Assembly (NCBI RefSeq): GCF_000144645.1
Contig: NC_014377.1
Coordinates: 1,364,001-1,428,000 of the forward strand
Source of the DNA: Thermosediminibacter oceani DSM 16646
GTDB taxonomy: Bacteria > Bacillota > Thermosediminibacteria > Thermosediminibacterales > Thermosediminibacteraceae
Reading direction: 5' to 3'
Length of the DNA stretch: 64,000 bases
In this document: in pieces, positions 54,058-63,232 of the stretch
Layout: every line of letters begins with the position of its first letter
Numbering within the stretch: position 1 is the stretch's first letter
The notes under the pieces: model-generated
The model's database searches: none
Told to the model about the DNA's origin: nothing
The model's input: the letters and a program-made list of their open reading frames with translations, nothing else
Position numbers and translations under genes: made by a program

Positions 54058-54113
54058 CAGCACCACCCGCGATATAAATAATGAGATAGTGTATAGAAGC
54101 ATTATACTTAAAT

Positions 54114-54177
54114 AATTCTAAAAAAACAATACCCGCCCTAGTCCCCTCTCTTATTGAGAGAGATTTCAGGGCGGGAA
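54114..54177 (-). terminator. Terminator of the amino-acid symporter gene
   Basis: The long stem CCCGCCCT...AGGGCGGG with an inner CTCTCTC-AATAAGAGAG arm, then a T-rich run ending near 54114 (TTGTTTTTTT). The mobB -35 region overlaps its end. Confidence 0.85.
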
Positions 54178-54208
54178 AATAATATCCTTCGGCTATGTTA
54201 AGATCGAA

Positions 54209-55597
54209 CTACGCGCCCTCTTTCTCGAAAAACTCCCTGGTTAATTTAAAGATTGTTCCGCTCAAACCTAAAAGGCCTATGAGGTTCGGTACTGCCATAA
54301 GGCCGTTTAAAGTATCCGCCAGGTGCCACAGTTCCTCGAGTCCACCGATTGCACCTATTACCACAAAAGGTATAAATATGATTCTGTAAATAATCTTTGC
54401 GCCTACGCCGAAGAGGTACTCGATACACTTTTCCCCGTAATAGGACCAGCTGAGCAGAGTTGAGTACGCGAAAAGCAGTATACCTATGGCTACTATAATC
54501 CCGCCCACTCCCGGGAGCCCCTGGTTAAATGCAGCGGTGGTCAACGCAGCGCCGGTAAGCTGCTTGCCAGTAGCATCCACCTGGGTCCATACACCGGTGG
54601 TAAGTATTGTAAAGGAGGTTAGCGAGCATATAACGATAGTATCCATGAAAACCTCGAAAATCCCCCACAAACCCTGGCGGACTGGATGGTCGGTGGTGGC
54701 CGCAGCATGGGCTATGGGTGCGCTGCCCAAACCGGCTTCGTTGGAAAAAACACCTCTGGCCACACCGTATTTCATCGCCATCATAACTGTAGATCCGGCG
54801 AATCCGCCGATGGCAGCCGATCCTGTGAAGGCTTGACTTATAATCATAGCGATGGCGGAAGGCAGTCGCGATATATTCAATAGAAGTATTATGACAGATC
54901 CAACTATATAAAATGCGGCCATAAAGGGCACCAGTTTTTCAGTAACCGTAGCCAGCCTCTTTAAACCTCCGAGGATTACAAGGGCGGTCATCATTGCAAG
55001 AGCTATACCGGTATATAACTTCGGGATCCCGAAAGTCGCATCAAGGGAAGCAGCTACCGAATTGGCCTGAACCATATTGCCTATACCGAAGGCAGCTATT
55101 GCACCGAACAGGGCAAAAAGCACCGCTAGCACCTTGATTTTTAGCCCCTTCTCCAGATAATACATAGGCCCACCGGCAAAACTTCCGTCAGGTTTTCTCT
55201 CCCTGAAATGAACCGCTAGTACGACTTCACCGAATTTGGTTGCCATGCCCACAAAAGCGGAGACGAGCATCCAGAAAACAGCTCCCGGTCCGCCAGTTGC
55301 AATGGCCGTAGCAACACCCGCTATATTGCCGGTTCCAACCGTCGCCGCTAGAGCCGTTGCCAGAGCCTGAAAGGGGGTTACTTCTCCTTCTCCCCTCTGC
55401 TGTTTTTCAAACATTTTAAACAACGTATTTTTCATTACATAAGAGAATTTTCTAAGCTGTATGAATCCCAGGCCTATGGTAAGGATAAGGCCCGTTCCAA
55501 CGATCAGAATAAGCATAGGTGGACCCCATACTATGCCATTGACAATACCATTGATTTCTAATAACTTGTCTAAAATTTGTGTTAATTTTTCTGACAT
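54209..55597 (-). CDS. Sodium:alanine symporter family protein (AgcS)
   Basis: A 462-aa polytopic carrier with about ten membrane helices. GPPMLILIVGTGLILTIGLG at the N-terminus, ALATALAATVGTGNIAGVAT (the Na+/substrate signature of the AGCS family), GGPMYYLEKGLKIK, and FSNEAGLGSAPIAHAAA. It imports alanine or glycine with Na+. The divergent sigma-54 regulator and alanine dehydrogenase support alanine as substrate. A sigma-A-like promoter (TTGGTT at 55726-55731, TATAAT at 55702-55707) fits upstream. Confidence 0.93.
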   Translation of the reverse strand: MSEKLTQILDKLLEINGIVNGIVWGPPMLILIVGTGLILTIGLGFIQLRKFSYVMKNTLFKMFEKQQRGEGEVTPFQALATALAATVGTGNIAGVATAIATGGPGAVFWMLVSAFVGMATKFGEVVLAVHFRERKPDGSFAGGPMYYLEKGLKIKVLAVLFALFGAIAAFGIGNMVQANSVAASLDATFGIPKLYTGIALAMMTALVILGGLKRLATVTEKLVPFMAAFYIVGSVIILLLNISRLPSAIAMIISQAFTGSAAIGGFAGSTVMMAMKYGVARGVFSNEAGLGSAPIAHAAATTDHPVRQGLWGIFEVFMDTIVICSLTSFTILTTGVWTQVDATGKQLTGAALTTAAFNQGLPGVGGIIVAIGILLFAYSTLLSWSYYGEKCIEYLFGVGAKIIYRIIFIPFVVIGAIGGLEELWHLADTLNGLMAVPNLIGLLGLSGTIFKLTREFFEKEGA

Positions 55598-55779
55598 ACG
55601 ACTCCTCCTAAACAGTCATATTAATTTCTTATTATATTCGAAATTTAACCCCATATCCCTCCTTTCAAAATGTATTTATAATTTCCGATTATTCTATCAC
55701 TATTATATTACAAAAACTATTTTTTAACCAAATACTGCAAAGGGCTAAATTTTAAAGTAATCAATATTATCATTATGTA

Positions 55780-55808
55780 GTGGAAACTTTTTATTCCACG
55801 GTTTCCAC
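55780..55808. promoter_or_regulatory. Operator-like repeat in the symporter-regulator intergenic region
   Basis: GTGGAA-N8-TTCCAC (55780-55799), followed by another half GGTTTCCAC (55800-55808). The same GTGGAA-N8-TTCCAC occurs upstream of ald (57437-57456), so both are likely binding sites of the sigma-54 regulator encoded between them. Confidence 0.75.
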
Positions 55809-55881
55809 TTTTAAAAGGTTTTTTTACTTTGACAGAGAATAATAAATATAATGATAAAACGCTTATTCCGGAGGGTTTGCT

Positions 55882-57429
55882 GTGAAAAAATTCAGGTACA
55901 GGATACGATTCAACGATCGGGTGGGGATGGTAAGGGATATTTCGGAAATCGTGGCAAAAGGAGGAGCGAATATATCGTCTCTCGCGGTAAAACAGGGCGA
56001 AATTTACCTTCAGATAGAATCCATGCCTGAAGACAAGCTCCATTCTATACTCAGGGATATTTCGAGCATCCCGGACGTCTACGAGTTAACTCCCGTGGAA
56101 TGGATGCCCCATGAACTTGCAGAGCAGCACTTGAGAACGGTAATAAATTCAGTCCACGAAGGTATACTTTCTATAAACAGGAATTTTATCATATCCACAT
56201 GCAATGTCCGCGCCATGCAGATCCTCAAGTTCGATCAGCTGCCGATAGGAAAAGCCCTTTACGATGTAATGGATTTGCCGAAGGATATTTTGGAGCGAAT
56301 TGAAAAAGGCAAACCCGTGGAACAGAAAGAAGTCATTATCAGGACGTCCAAGGGACCTTCTCGTTTTATGATCAACTCAAAACCGATTTTCGACGATCGG
56401 GGAGAAACGGCGGGGGCAGTAATAACTTTGATGAAGATGTCGGAAATAAGGCGGCTCGCCCACTCCCTGACGCGACCAGTAATGGTTACCTTTGATGATA
56501 TCATTTATAAAAGTAAAAAAATAAAAGAAATAGTGGATATGGCAAAGACTGTAGCGGCCGGGGATTCCACGGTCCTTTTGAGGGGCGAAAGCGGCACCGG
56601 TAAGGAACTTTTTGCGAGGGCGATTCACATGGAGAGCCCCCGGAGGGACTGCCCCTTTGTCGCCGTAAACTGCGCCGCAATCCCCGATACGCTGCTGGAA
56701 AGTGAGCTGTTCGGCTACGCCGACGGCACGTTTACGGGAGCCAGGCGCGGAGGACGACCCGGTCTTTTTGAATTTGCCCATCACGGCACCATCTTCCTCG
56801 ACGAAATAGCAGAACTCCCGCCCCATATACAGGCAAAGCTGCTCAGAGTATTGCAGGAAGGAAACGTCCGCCGGCTCGGTGAAATGGAAGAGATAAGGGT
56901 AGACGTTAGGATTATAGCCGCCACCAACCGTCCCCTCGAAGAAATGGTAGTTAGAGGAGATTTTAGAGAGGACCTTTTTTACCGCCTAAATGTCATACCA
57001 ATTTACCTGCCTCCTTTAAGAGATCACAAGGAAGACATACCCGTACTTGTGGATTACTTCATAAAAAAATTCAACCAGAAGTTCAGCAAATCGGTTCAGG
57101 GTATTTCTCCTGATGCTCTTGAACTTCTTCTCAACTACCACTGGCCGGGCAATATCAGGGAACTGGAAAACGTCATGGAAAGGGCTATGAACCTTTGCAA
57201 AGACCACATTATAAAAGTCAAAGATATTATCATAAATACGCCTTCGATCCTGGTTTCACCCGGAGAAAAATATTTTCATTTAAAGGAAATTGTCCAGGAA
57301 ACGGAAAAAGAGGCACTGCTTAGGGCTCTAGCCCAGGGAGGCAGTGCGAGAAAAGCGGCAAAGATTCTGGGAGTGTCCCATACTACGGTCATCAAAAAAT
57401 TAAAAAAATATGGTCTTACTCCTGACTGA
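55882..57429 (+). CDS. Sigma-54-dependent activator with ACT and PAS domains
   Basis: 515 aa. An N-terminal ACT-like domain (1-75, RYRIRFNDRVGMVRDISEIV) for amino-acid sensing is followed by a PAS domain (about 80-190). The AAA+ domain (about 203-440) has Walker A GESGTGKE at 235-242, the sigma-54 loop GTFTGA at 282-287 (usually GAFTGA), and GTIFLDEIAELP. A Fis-type helix-turn-helix (GSARKAAKILGVSHTTVIKK) ends the protein. The layout is that of TyrR/PrdR-like regulators. It lies next to ald and its sigma-54 promoter, and probably activates alanine catabolism. Confidence 0.93.
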   Translation: MKKFRYRIRFNDRVGMVRDISEIVAKGGANISSLAVKQGEIYLQIESMPEDKLHSILRDISSIPDVYELTPVEWMPHELAEQHLRTVINSVHEGILSINRNFIISTCNVRAMQILKFDQLPIGKALYDVMDLPKDILERIEKGKPVEQKEVIIRTSKGPSRFMINSKPIFDDRGETAGAVITLMKMSEIRRLAHSLTRPVMVTFDDIIYKSKKIKEIVDMAKTVAAGDSTVLLRGESGTGKELFARAIHMESPRRDCPFVAVNCAAIPDTLLESELFGYADGTFTGARRGGRPGLFEFAHHGTIFLDEIAELPPHIQAKLLRVLQEGNVRRLGEMEEIRVDVRIIAATNRPLEEMVVRGDFREDLFYRLNVIPIYLPPLRDHKEDIPVLVDYFIKKFNQKFSKSVQGISPDALELLLNYHWPGNIRELENVMERAMNLCKDHIIKVKDIIINTPSILVSPGEKYFHLKEIVQETEKEALLRALAQGGSARKAAKILGVSHTTVIKKLKKYGLTPD

Positions 57430-57436
57430 TTCCATA

Positions 57437-57456
57437 GTGGAACTTTATGTTTCCAC
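57437..57456. promoter_or_regulatory. Upstream activator site of ald
   Basis: GTGGAACTTTATGTTTCCAC, an inverted repeat identical in arms and spacing to 55780-55799, about 42 bp upstream of the sigma-54 promoter. Confidence 0.78.
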
Positions 57457-57497
57457 CCTTTGATCGCTGAGGTCCGTCTGTTGTTCCGGTAACATAA

Positions 57498-57513
57498 TGG
57501 TATGAATCTTGCA
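57498..57513 (+). promoter_or_regulatory. Sigma-54 promoter (-24/-12) of ald
   Basis: TGGTATGAATCTTGCA matches TGG-N10-GC with the TTGCA -12 element, 56 bases before the ald start. Confidence 0.9.
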
Positions 57514-57568
57514 TTTGTATTTTAGTTGATATTATTCTACATTAAAAACAAGACAGGGAGGTTAAAAA

Positions 57569-58693
57569 ATGATCATTGGCGTGCCAAAGGAGATAAAGCC
57601 ACAGGAAAACCGGGTTGCCATGACGCCAGCTGGCGTGGACGCCCTCGTAGCGGCGGGCCACAAGGTATTAATCGAGAAAGGTGCCGGAGAGGGCAGCGGA
57701 ATTTCAGACGAAGATTACAAGCTCGCCGGGGCGGAAATAATGCCCACTGCGGAAAGCGTCTGGCAAAACAGCGAAATGATCGTGAAAGTAAAGGAACCCC
57801 TGCCCAATGAATACAAGTATTTTAGAGAGGGACAGGTGATATTTACATACTTGCACCTGGCTCCAGAACCCGAGCTGACAAAAGCCCTCATGAATAACAA
57901 AGTGGTCGCAATAGCCTATGAAACCGTCCAGAAGGAAGACGGAAGCCTCCCCCTGCTTACACCGATGAGCGAAGTTGCAGGAAGGCTCGCAATTCAGGAA
58001 GGTGCCAATTACCTTTTAAAATTTAGAGGTGGAAAAGGTGTTCTGCTCTCCGGCGTGCCCGGCGTTCCTCCAGCCTCTATCGTTATCGTGGGTGCAGGAA
58101 CCGTCGGCATGAACGCCCTTAAAAGAGCCGTTGGCATGGGGGCAAGGGTTACCGTCCTCGACGTTAACGTAAACAGATTGCGTTACCTGGACGACATTTA
58201 CCAGGGGCGGATCGAGACCCTCTACTCTAACCGCTTCAACCTGATGAAAGCCGTGAGCAAGGCGGACCTTGTCATAGGTGCAGTATTAATCCCCGGTGCC
58301 AAGACGCCGCGCCTGATCACTGAAGATATGGTCAAAGCCATGGAACCCGGTAGCGTCATAGTTGATGTCGCTATAGATCAGGGCGGCTGCGTGGAAACTA
58401 TCGATCACCCCACAACCCACGCCGATCCCGTATTCGTGAAACACGGAGTAATCCATTATGCCGTTGCCAATATACCCGGCTCGGTACCGCGCACTTCCAC
58501 CTTCGCCCTCACCAACGCAACGCTACCGTATACTGTGGAGCTCGCGAATAAAGGCTGGAAAAAGGCTGTTATGGAAAACAAGGCTCTCGCCCTCGGCGTA
58601 AACGTGGTAAGCGGGAAGATTACCTATAAGGCTGTGGCCGAAGCTCATAAACTGCCCTACCATCCGCTGGAAGAAGTCCTCTCGGAAATGTAG
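57569..58693 (+). CDS. ald: Alanine dehydrogenase
   Basis: 374 aa: [20 protein letters not shown] at the N-terminus with the substrate-binding Arg15 region, [13 protein letters not shown] with catalytic Lys, [13 protein letters not shown] with His, and the NAD fold [20 protein letters not shown]. It deaminates L-alanine to pyruvate and ammonium. ATG after GGGAGG. Forms one module with the sigma-54 activator and the symporter. Confidence 0.97.
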   Translation: MIIGVPKEIKPQENRVAMTPAGVDALVAAGHKVLIEKGAGEGSGISDEDYKLAGAEIMPTAESVWQNSEMIVKVKEPLPNEYKYFREGQVIFTYLHLAPEPELTKALMNNKVVAIAYETVQKEDGSLPLLTPMSEVAGRLAIQEGANYLLKFRGGKGVLLSGVPGVPPASIVIVGAGTVGMNALKRAVGMGARVTVLDVNVNRLRYLDDIYQGRIETLYSNRFNLMKAVSKADLVIGAVLIPGAKTPRLITEDMVKAMEPGSVIVDVAIDQGGCVETIDHPTTHADPVFVKHGVIHYAVANIPGSVPRTSTFALTNATLPYTVELANKGWKKAVMENKALALGVNVVSGKITYKAVAEAHKLPYHPLEEVLSEM

Positions 58694-58696
58694 CCA

Positions 58697-58732
58697 AAAG
58701 CCCTTCCGGTCATTCCGGAAGGGCTTTATTGT
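58697..58732. terminator. Bidirectional terminator between ald and the histidine kinase
   Basis: AAAGCCCTTCCGG-TCATT-CCGGAAGGGCTTT, a 13-bp perfect stem; T-rich on the plus side. The kinase stop codon lies in the stem. Confidence 0.88.
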
Positions 58733-60470
58733 CTAATCTCTTCCCGAACGGTATGTTAAAGCAAAATACGGCTCCACTGTCTCTCAAATTTTTAGCCCAA
58801 ACCTTCCCGCCGTGAGCCTCAATGATGTTCTTTACTATGGCAAGGCCGATACCGGTGCCGCCGTTATCCCTTGTTCTAGCCTTGTCTACTTTATAGAAGC
58901 GCTCCCATATAAATGGTAATTCGTCTTCGGGTATGCCGGGGCCCCGGTCTTTTACGCATACCGTTACGCTTTCGGTACCCGCCGAGGCTTCGATTATTAT
59001 CTCTCCACCGTTTTCCGTGTACCTCAACGCATTGTCTATGAGATTTATTAAAACCTGCTCCATTCTGTCCTCGTCAGCATAGATTAAAGGCAGTTCTTTT
59101 AATTCGGCAGTAATATTGACGCGCTTTTTTTCTGCAACGGGGTTAACTTTTTTTATTACTCTCTCTATCAGTTTGTTTAGAGAAATGTTGTCTTTTTTAA
59201 GGGTTAAATGCCCGGTTTCCATAAGGGAAAGGTCCAGTAGGTCATTCACAAGGCGGCGAAGCCTTAAAGTTTCTTCCAATATAATGTTCAGGTATTTTTT
59301 CTTTTCTTCCGGCTGTTTTACCATACCGTCGATAAGAGCTTCGGTGTACCCCTGAAGATACGTCAGTGGGGTCCTCAACTCGTGGGATACATTTGCCACG
59401 AATTCCCTTCTTAGTGACTCCAGCTTTTTTTCCCGTGTCACATCCTGCAGCACCGCAACAACGCCCCATACTTCCGATTCATCGTTTAGAAGCGGTGCAA
59501 GCCTTACACTCAGAATTCTTCCTTCAACCTTTACTTCATCCTGCAAGGATTTTTTATTATGTTTCACCCTTTGGACCAGTTCTCCGAGCACCTGCTCTAC
59601 CGTAAGCTCTAAATCAAAGCTGCCTTGAGGCCCATTTCCCAGCAATTCCTCCGCCTGCGGATTGGCCATGAGCACCCGGCCTGAAGAATCTAAGGTTATG
59701 ACTCCGTCGGTCATACTCAGGAGAACGTTTCTCAGCTGATTTTTCTCCTGCGAAAGTTCGGTTATATTCTTCTTTAAAGCATCGGAAAGAAAGTTCAGGG
59801 TCCTTGCGAGAGTCCCGATTTCGTCGTCGGTTTCGGGCTCCACTTTGTCCCCAAACTCCCCTCTCGCCATACCTTCCGCAACTTTTTTCATTTTGACCAG
59901 AGGTCTTGTTATATTTTCCGAGAGTCCGAAACTCAAAGCGGTGGATATCAGCACAGCTCCCGCGGCCACAAAAAGTATTCCCCGCCTTATCTGCCATATG
60001 GATTCCTGGATGGATGCCATTGGAGAGAAGAGGATAAGTCCCCCGACAACGCTTCCATCGCGGGTAATCGGAAGAGCAACCATGAGCATTGAAGTGTCGA
60101 ACTGCGGCAAATAGCCTTTATAAACCACCACGTCGCCTTTCAGCACGTCCGCAAGCCTGCCGCCGTCTATCGGCACCCTATAGCCGTATTGAAACATATT
60201 AGAGCATGCCGTGATGAGCCCCCGGCGGTCTACCACAACCGCGTGGGCGTTTATAAACTTGCTGATATCTATGAGCTCCGCCGGCTCAATACCGCGAATA
60301 ATAAGGGCCACAAGCTGTTGGCCCTCGTTTATCATCTCGTTCTGTTTTATTTTGATGTAAAAATCTTCAAAAAAGCTGGACAGGATGAACCCTGAGGAAA
60401 CAAGGGTTACAATGGTCAAAAGCGTCATATAAAGCCACAGTTTTCCCGTTATGGTCTTTCGAAAGTTCAC
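58710..60470 (-). CDS. Sensor histidine kinase (HAMP-PAS, PhoR/ResE-like)
   Basis: 586 aa. Membrane helix 1 (about 11-32) and an extracytoplasmic sensor (33-163) are followed by membrane helix 2 (164-184), HAMP (185-237) and PAS (about 243-345). The HisKA domain has the phospho-acceptor His363 in FVANVSHELRTPLTYLQGY. The HATPase domain shows LINLIDNALRYT, DRGPGIP and GGTGIGLAIVKNI. It overlaps the response-regulator gene by four bases. The signal is unknown; the layout resembles PhoR and WalK kinases. Confidence 0.95.
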   Translation of the reverse strand: MNFRKTITGKLWLYMTLLTIVTLVSSGFILSSFFEDFYIKIKQNEMINEGQQLVALIIRGIEPAELIDISKFINAHAVVVDRRGLITACSNMFQYGYRVPIDGGRLADVLKGDVVVYKGYLPQFDTSMLMVALPITRDGSVVGGLILFSPMASIQESIWQIRRGILFVAAGAVLISTALSFGLSENITRPLVKMKKVAEGMARGEFGDKVEPETDDEIGTLARTLNFLSDALKKNITELSQEKNQLRNVLLSMTDGVITLDSSGRVLMANPQAEELLGNGPQGSFDLELTVEQVLGELVQRVKHNKKSLQDEVKVEGRILSVRLAPLLNDESEVWGVVAVLQDVTREKKLESLRREFVANVSHELRTPLTYLQGYTEALIDGMVKQPEEKKKYLNIILEETLRLRRLVNDLLDLSLMETGHLTLKKDNISLNKLIERVIKKVNPVAEKKRVNITAELKELPLIYADEDRMEQVLINLIDNALRYTENGGEIIIEASAGTESVTVCVKDRGPGIPEDELPFIWERFYKVDKARTRDNGGTGIGLAIVKNIIEAHGGKVWAKNLRDSGAVFCFNIPFGKRLDNKALPE

Positions 60471-61150
60471 TTTACCACCTCGAATTTATACCCAACTCCC
60501 CAGACCGTAGTGATATACGAGGCGGCTTTGCTCCTCCCCAGTTTTTCCCTGAGCTGCTTAATGTGCGTGTCTACAGTCCTCAGGCTTCCAAAAAAGTCGT
60601 ATCCCCACACCTCTTCCAGTAGCTTTTCCCTTGTAAATACCTTCTCCTTGTTTTTCGCAAGGAAGTATAAAAGATCAAATTCCTTTGGGGTGAGAGCCAC
60701 TTCTTTGCCGTCCGCTCTCACCGTCCGGGACTCAGGCTCTATGACAAGCCCCGGAAATTCCAGCGTCTGCTCCGGGCCTTTAGGGCCGAGGCGCCTCAGG
60801 AGAGCCTTTACCCTGGCTACTAACTCCCTCGGACTGAAGGGTTTCACTACGTAATCGTCGGCACCCAGCTCAAATCCCAGGACTTTATCAAATTCTTCAC
60901 CTCTGGCAGTCAGCATTATAATGGGTATATCGGATTTTTTCCTGACCTCCTTACATACAGTCCACCCGTCAATGACGGGCAGCATAAGGTCTAGAATAAT
61001 CAGGTTGTATTCTCCCTTTGCTATCATGTCAAGGGCCTGCTGGCCATCATGGGCTTCGTCGACTTTAAACCCTTCTTTTTCCAGATAGAGCTTCACCAGA
61101 TCCACTATTTTCTCTTCGTCGTCAACTACGAGAATCCTTATTTCCGACAA
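60467..61150 (-). CDS. OmpR-family response regulator
   Basis: 227 aa. The receiver domain (1-120) has acidic pocket DD10-11, phospho-acceptor Asp54 in LIILDLMLP, and Lys in VVKPFSPREL. The winged-helix DNA-binding domain (about 130-225) has LTPKEFDLLYFLAKN and RTVDTHIKQLREKLG. Partner of the kinase just downstream. TTG start. Confidence 0.96.
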   Translation of the reverse strand: MSEIRILVVDDEEKIVDLVKLYLEKEGFKVDEAHDGQQALDMIAKGEYNLIILDLMLPVIDGWTVCKEVRKKSDIPIIMLTARGEEFDKVLGFELGADDYVVKPFSPRELVARVKALLRRLGPKGPEQTLEFPGLVIEPESRTVRADGKEVALTPKEFDLLYFLAKNKEKVFTREKLLEEVWGYDFFGSLRTVDTHIKQLREKLGRSKAASYITTVWGVGYKFEVVK

Positions 61151-61249
61151 TGCACGTCCTCCTTATCTGCAAAAAAAGGCCAAGCGAACTTGACCCTTAA
61201 TCCATAACATCATTATAAATTTTTACGATTTTTGCGTCAACAGCTCTTT

Positions 61250-62014
61250 TCACTGCTTTTTCCGCATTTCTCCCGTATTTCTGTCAACGTAATAGTCTCC
61301 CTTTATGAGGAGCTGTGACACGGGAACTATTTCATATCCTCTTCCTATCAATTCTTTTAATATCGGTTCTAGTGCTTCTGCGGTATACTTTCCGTTGTTG
61401 TGGAATAAGACTATAGATCCCGGTTTTACCTGGTTGACGACCCTGCTGTATATGGCTCCTGCACTCAAATCCTTCCAATCGAGAGAATCCACATCCCACT
61501 GAATTACATAGTATCCCAACTCATTGGCTGTTTCGATCAGTGTATTGCTGTAATCTCCAAAAGGTGGCCGAAAGACTTTACATTCCTGACCGGTGAGTTC
61601 CTTTATTTTTTCATGGGTGGATTTTATCTCCTCGATTATCTGCTGTTTCGAAAGATTCCCCATCTGCGGATGAGTGGCGGAATGATTTCCTATTTCATGG
61701 CCTTCCTGAGCGATTAATTTCGTCATGTCCGGGTATTTGTCCATCCACATCTTTACGAGGAAAAAGGTAGTTTTAACATTATATTTCTTCAAGATTTCGA
61801 GTAATTTCGGAGTTTTGTCCGAACCCCAGGCCGCATCAAAGGAAATGGCAATCCTCTTTTCTTCAGTCTGAACCCTGTAGATAGGTACCAATCTATCCCG
61901 CCCAGCAAAAACGTAAATAACCCTTTTGAAAACTGTCGCGTGAGAGGCCAAAATAATAGCAAAAATGGTCAGCAAACAGAAAAATGTCGTAAAGTATTTT
62001 TTATCTATTTTCAC
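61250..62014 (-). CDS. Polysaccharide deacetylase, PdaB-like sporulation type
   Basis: 254 aa. An N-terminal membrane anchor or signal (about 8-27) is followed by the NodB domain (about 50-240): ISFDAAWGSDKT (motif 1 in its PdaB form), GNHSATHPQM with metal-binding His pair, and FRPPFGDYS. SIVLFHNNGKYTAEAL ends the domain. It should remove acetyl groups from peptidoglycan or cortex sugars outside the membrane. A broken copy of its middle part lies at 62630-62805. Confidence 0.92.
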   Translation of the reverse strand: MKIDKKYFTTFFCLLTIFAIILASHATVFKRVIYVFAGRDRLVPIYRVQTEEKRIAISFDAAWGSDKTPKLLEILKKYNVKTTFFLVKMWMDKYPDMTKLIAQEGHEIGNHSATHPQMGNLSKQQIIEEIKSTHEKIKELTGQECKVFRPPFGDYSNTLIETANELGYYVIQWDVDSLDWKDLSAGAIYSRVVNQVKPGSIVLFHNNGKYTAEALEPILKELIGRGYEIVPVSQLLIKGDYYVDRNTGEMRKKQ

Positions 62015-62220
62015 ATAACACCACCGCCTTACTTAAACTTCATCTTATCTTTATTCCAGCATTATGTTGTTTATGATATTTTTGATTTGTGCCTAATAAA
62101 TTTAACGTTTGCAGACTTATATTTTGGAAGCCACTTAATTAGCTTCAAACTTGCATTAGCAGTATGCTGGACTTCCGCAGGTGCATCCTAAGCGCATTTT
62201 TAAGTAATGTAAGAAAATAA

Positions 62221-62241
62221 AAAAACCACCGTAAGGTGGGA
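62221..62241. repeat. Hairpin at a residual IS1182-like end
   Basis: AAAAACCACC-GTAA-GGTGGGA: A-run plus a CCACC/GGTGG stem, directly followed by CAGCTTGTAGACA, the first 13 bases of the IS1182-like element. Same arrangement as at 9775-9792 and 20343-20364. Confidence 0.7.
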
Positions 62242-62254
62242 CAGCTTGTAGACA
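62242..62254. mobile_element. Residual left end of an IS1182-like element
   Basis: 13 bases, CAGCTTGTAGACA, identical to the element end; the rest of the element is gone and unrelated sequence follows. Confidence 0.65.
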
Positions 62255-62280
62255 CATAACTAAACTTTTACGGAATAATA

Positions 62281-62490
62281 AAGTTACTTGCCGTAGCTTT
62301 TAATAGTTTGACCTTGCACATCAAGGAGTTCCCAAACCAGGTCAGGGTCTTTTTTGCCTGTAATATAACAAATCCGCAGACCTTTAGCTTCTACAATCGT
62401 TGCCTCCTTACCATCAAATAGTACTTTGGCGACAGAGCTATCTCTGATGATACCCCGGCTTATCCATGCCCTACCTTTATTGTACTTGTA
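62281..62490 (-). pseudogene. 3' fragment of a second copy of the 178-aa membrane-anchored protein
   Basis: About 210 bases closely match 15249-15461, including the coding end (residues of GKAWISRGI... to IKSYGK), with scattered substitutions and small indels. No start or anchor region is left. Confidence 0.85.
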
Positions 62491-62497
62491 TATAAAG

Positions 62498-62535
62498 CCA
62501 GGGCTATGGGAAATGTCATAGCCCTGGGTCTTTTT
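62498..62535 (+). terminator. Terminator-like hairpin in the degenerate region
   Basis: CCAGGGCTATG-GGAAATGT-CATAGCCCTGG, 11-bp perfect stem, followed by GTCTTTTTG on the plus strand. It lies exactly between the two gene fragments. Confidence 0.65.
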
Positions 62536-62622
62536 GAATTATCCCAACTTTTACCTTAAGTCTGCATACCCACTCATTGTTGCTTATCCTTACGTTCCTT
62601 TGTGTAGCAAAATTTATGTAAT

Positions 62623-62802
62623 TGTATCTAAATCCCACCGAATAACATAATACCCTAGTTCGTTGGCAGTGATAATCAGTGTTACTGTAATCTCCAAAGG
62701 GCAGTCGAGACACCTTGCATTCCTGACCGGTAAGCTCTTTTATCTTGTCATGGATGGCTTTAATCTCCTTAATTATATCCTGTTTGGAGAGGCTCCCCAT
62801 TC
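62623..62802 (-). pseudogene. Fragment of a second PdaB-like polysaccharide deacetylase
   Basis: MGSLSKQDIIKEIKAIHDKI and KELTGQECKVSRLPFGDYSN match residues around 140-180 of the intact gene at 61250. After that a frameshift places ELGYYVI in another frame, followed by stops. The RPPFG motif has decayed to RLPFG. The flanks 62015-62220 and 62806-62930 contain no gene that I can support. Confidence 0.82.
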
Positions 62803-62930
62803 GTAGGCAGGTTACAGAATGGATTACTTATCTTTATTCCCGTATCCCGATACTTATGATATTTCTCTGAATATGCAAGGTCTTTTAAGAATAAAATTTA
62901 TTAAAAAATATTGGGCGGGAGAGATGTAAA

Positions 62931-63230
62931 ATGATATCAAACATTCAGAGAAAAGGGGTTGTAATGGGAATTATCTGGAGCCTCTTAGCCTGGATTCCTT
63001 ATTATACCGATTATCTAGGGTCCGTGCGAGGAATTATAGGTATTCCTGCTGCTCTGGGGTTAAATCTGGAGCTGGCACTGAACAGGGGCGATTCCTTCGC
63101 TTACAGCATTCTTTTGGGGGCGGGCATGGGATTTGTAATTGGCAGCATTGCGGATTTTGCCAGGAACGGAATAAAAATTGTAGGCCTTTTCCCTCGTAAA
63201 AAGAAGAAACTATATGGGAGGGGGTTGTAA
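62931..63230 (+). CDS. Small hypothetical membrane protein (99 aa)
   Basis: Two hydrophobic segments (about 10-26, VVMGIIWSLLAWIPYYT, and about 56-76, YSILLGAGMGFVIGSIADFA) and a basic tail (FPRKKKKLYGRG). The product is not recognised. ATG after GGGAGAGATGTAAA. It ends two bases before the GDT1-like gene, so the two are co-transcribed and may work together. Confidence 0.72.
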   Translation: MISNIQRKGVVMGIIWSLLAWIPYYTDYLGSVRGIIGIPAALGLNLELALNRGDSFAYSILLGAGMGFVIGSIADFARNGIKIVGLFPRKKKKLYGRGL

Positions 63231-63232
63231 TA

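Noticed and set aside
53488-54102. Longer MobB with a hydrophobic N-terminus
   Set aside because: The ATG at 54102 lies on the likely -10 box of the gene; the TTG at 54057 gives the usual MobB start.
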